Source of the DNA: Haplomitrium mnioides
Taxonomy: Eukaryota; Marchantiophyta; Haplomitriopsida; Calobryales
DNA: 21,949 nt
NCBI GenBank assembly: GCA_049999725.1
Contig: JBNGIS010018892.1
Coordinates: 1 to 21,949, forward strand
Reading direction: 5' to 3'
Part shown: positions 20,597 to 21,949 of the stretch, in pieces
How the letters are laid out: each line of letters starts with the position of its first letter
Position numbering within the stretch: position 1 is the first letter of the stretch
Position numbers and translations under genes: made by a program
Notes under the pieces: generated by a model
Databases searched by the model: none
The model's input: only the letters and a program-made list of their open reading frames with translations
Told to the model about the DNA's origin: nothing

Positions 20597-21189
20597 TTGA
20601 CAAGAATTAGGTTTTAGGTTTTGCAGAAGAGTTTTTGTACTCACGACGTTTTGACTTGCAAATCAAAGTCTATGCGTGCATAGGGTTCACACTTCTACAA
20701 CCAATGATACAAACTATAAACATTTTATTTTTTGTAACAAACTCTACGTACGCAAAAGATTTTGATTTCTAATTCGAAATCTAAAAGTAAAAACGGATAA
20801 AAAGCTCTACATCTGAGTCAAACTATGCAAAGAGTTTTAAGTTTTACATCAAAGCCCTAACAAGAAAAAAACAATTGGTTAGTTTGGGCAGATGCTTTAG
20901 CGAGACAATAATCTTAAACTCTTCTAGAAAAAAATAAAGTTGGAAACAAAATACTTACATTTTGGAGAAGAAAACATTTTTACAAAGCAAATAAAAATAC
21001 TAACTAAAGATTTAGGTTTCATTTACAGAGAATAACATTCAACTTGGAGTGATTTATAGTAAAAAGTTCAAGTTGGCAAAACATTCAACACGTTGCTTCA
21101 AAAGATTCTCAAGTATTTTTTTAAAATAATAATCTTAAATTACAATATACTTGAAATTACAGAATATAGAACAAAATTCTTGAATGACT
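20597..21189. other. AT-rich DNA, no gene seen
   Basis: Apart from scattered relatives of the tandem-repeat core, this stretch has no recognisable coding or RNA feature. It lies immediately downstream of the minus-strand ORF that ends at 21190. Confidence 0.5.
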
Positions 21190-21894
21190 TTAGTCACTCG
21201 TCTCGACTTCTTTGGATTCATCTTTAGAAGACTCATCAAGGTTTGTTTGATCTGTCTCAGTGTTAATGATAGTGATTGAATCTCTTTGAAACATTTTAGG
21301 ATTGAGGGCTTTTTGTCTTTCATACTCAAATAAATTTTCTTTAATGATAGCTAGAGTAGTTTTCTTCAATTGGTTTTTTTTGGTAAGAAGAAAATCAAAA
21401 GATAGAATTGTGATTTGTGTCACATCAAGGACATCAATATGTAACTTGAATTTGCGTTTCCCTTTTGTTGTTGCTATTTTTTTTGGGAAGTATTGTCCAA
21501 AAAATGCATCTTCAGCCAAACAAACAAACCATTGAACTTGTACTCGTTTTGGGTTTGGAGGATCATCCTCATCAAATGACAAAACTTTGAGAACTTTGGC
21601 AGCCCAAAATAGTCTGCCCTTTGGATCTAGAGATGTAACAACACAAATAAACATTCTAGCTTTCATCTCATGTAGATTGTTGAATTTATGACCGTATCGA
21701 GTATTGTGCAAAAGAGTCCCTTCTTGCAGCCTAGGTGCTCCATCATAGATTGCTTAACGTGTAGGAAGCATTTGCTGTACCAGTGTATCTTCTTCTGTCT
21801 CTAGAGCATCAAGTTGAGAATCTAAATAAACATTTTGAGAATCATCACAAGTGTTTGATTGTTGTGAAGGTGGAAAGGCAAATTCTGCTTCGAG
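21190..21894 (-). pseudogene. Unrecognised protein-coding frame, fragment with one internal stop
   Basis: The minus strand is open from 21894 to TAA 21190-21192 apart from one TAA at 21754-21756, giving about 234 codons. Further upstream a TGA (21895-21897) is preceded by Lys/Arg codons. The N-terminal part is acidic (DALETEEDTLVQQM). The middle is the most ordered: HNTRYGHKFNNLHEM, then LFWAAKVLKVLSFDEDD and VQVQWFVCLAEDAFFGQY, a W-x-A-K-V with V-x-V-x-W-F pattern reminiscent of small beta-barrel readers such as Tudor or BAH-like folds. A basic stretch TKGKRKFKLH follows, and the C-terminus is Glu/Ser/Asp-rich (DESSKDESKEVETSD). No ATG clearly marks the start. I do not recognise the family; it may be the last exon of a host gene or a transposon-borne fragment. 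The fold remark is a weak inference. Confidence 0.5.
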
Positions 21895-21949
21895 TCATCG
21901 TCTTTTTTTTCAAAGATATAGGCCGCAATCTCTTGTTGGGCAAGAAAAA

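Noticed and set aside
20396-20644. Repeating peptide on the minus strand over the 52-bp array, and a CRISPR-like look of regular repeats
   Set aside because: The unit is not a multiple of three, so any peptide repeat is accidental. The repeats are head-to-tail with no unique spacers, so it is not a CRISPR array.

Overview
This looks like repeat-rich nuclear DNA from a land plant, probably a seed plant with a large genome. The basis is plant-type Ty1/copia and Ty3/gypsy retrotransposons, a primer-binding site matching plant tRNA-Asp, a fragment of plant cytosolic enolase, AT-rich spacers and two 100-N scaffold gaps. There are no operons, rRNA genes, tRNA genes or CRISPR arrays. I cannot name the species.

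Almost all of positions 1-19070 reads as three retrotransposons nested inside one another. The youngest is copia-1 (1-2413, plus strand, 3' half only). It keeps an open reverse transcriptase tail and RNase H, then has a long non-coding spacer, a hairpin, a polypurine tract and a 173-bp 3' LTR. That LTR ends exactly where homology to a gypsy LTR begins, so copia-1 inserted into the 5' LTR of the second element. The second element, gypsy-1 (2414-14249, plus strand), has a truncated 5' LTR, a tRNA-Asp-like PBS, a long interrupted leader, gag remnant, protease, linker, RT, RNase H, integrase, an extra coiled-coil ORF, a polypurine tract and a 1457-bp 3' LTR. Its 3' LTR abuts the oldest layer, copia-2 (14250 to about 19070, minus strand), a heavily mutated but collinear gag-PR-IN-RT-RH element that gypsy-1 appears to have split.

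The gypsy leader (3781-7271) is unusually long. It holds a gap, a 94-bp tandem duplication, degenerate short repeats and, antisense to gypsy-1, a captured stretch of host coding sequence: the N-terminus of plant cytosolic enolase preceded by an unrecognised ORF.

Gypsy-1 pol is decaying in an unusual way. One frame runs from 7941 to about 9896 with 16 internal stops, mostly TAG, and no net frameshift. The post-integrase ORF shows the same pattern.

The right end (19071-21949) holds no recognised transposon. It has a gap, a 52-bp tandem repeat with a palindromic core, and a minus-strand reading frame of unknown function, possibly a host gene fragment. I see no complete functional host gene in the window and no clearly new biological system. 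The best leads are the captured enolase piece, the stop-only decay pattern, the extra gypsy ORF and the right-end ORF.
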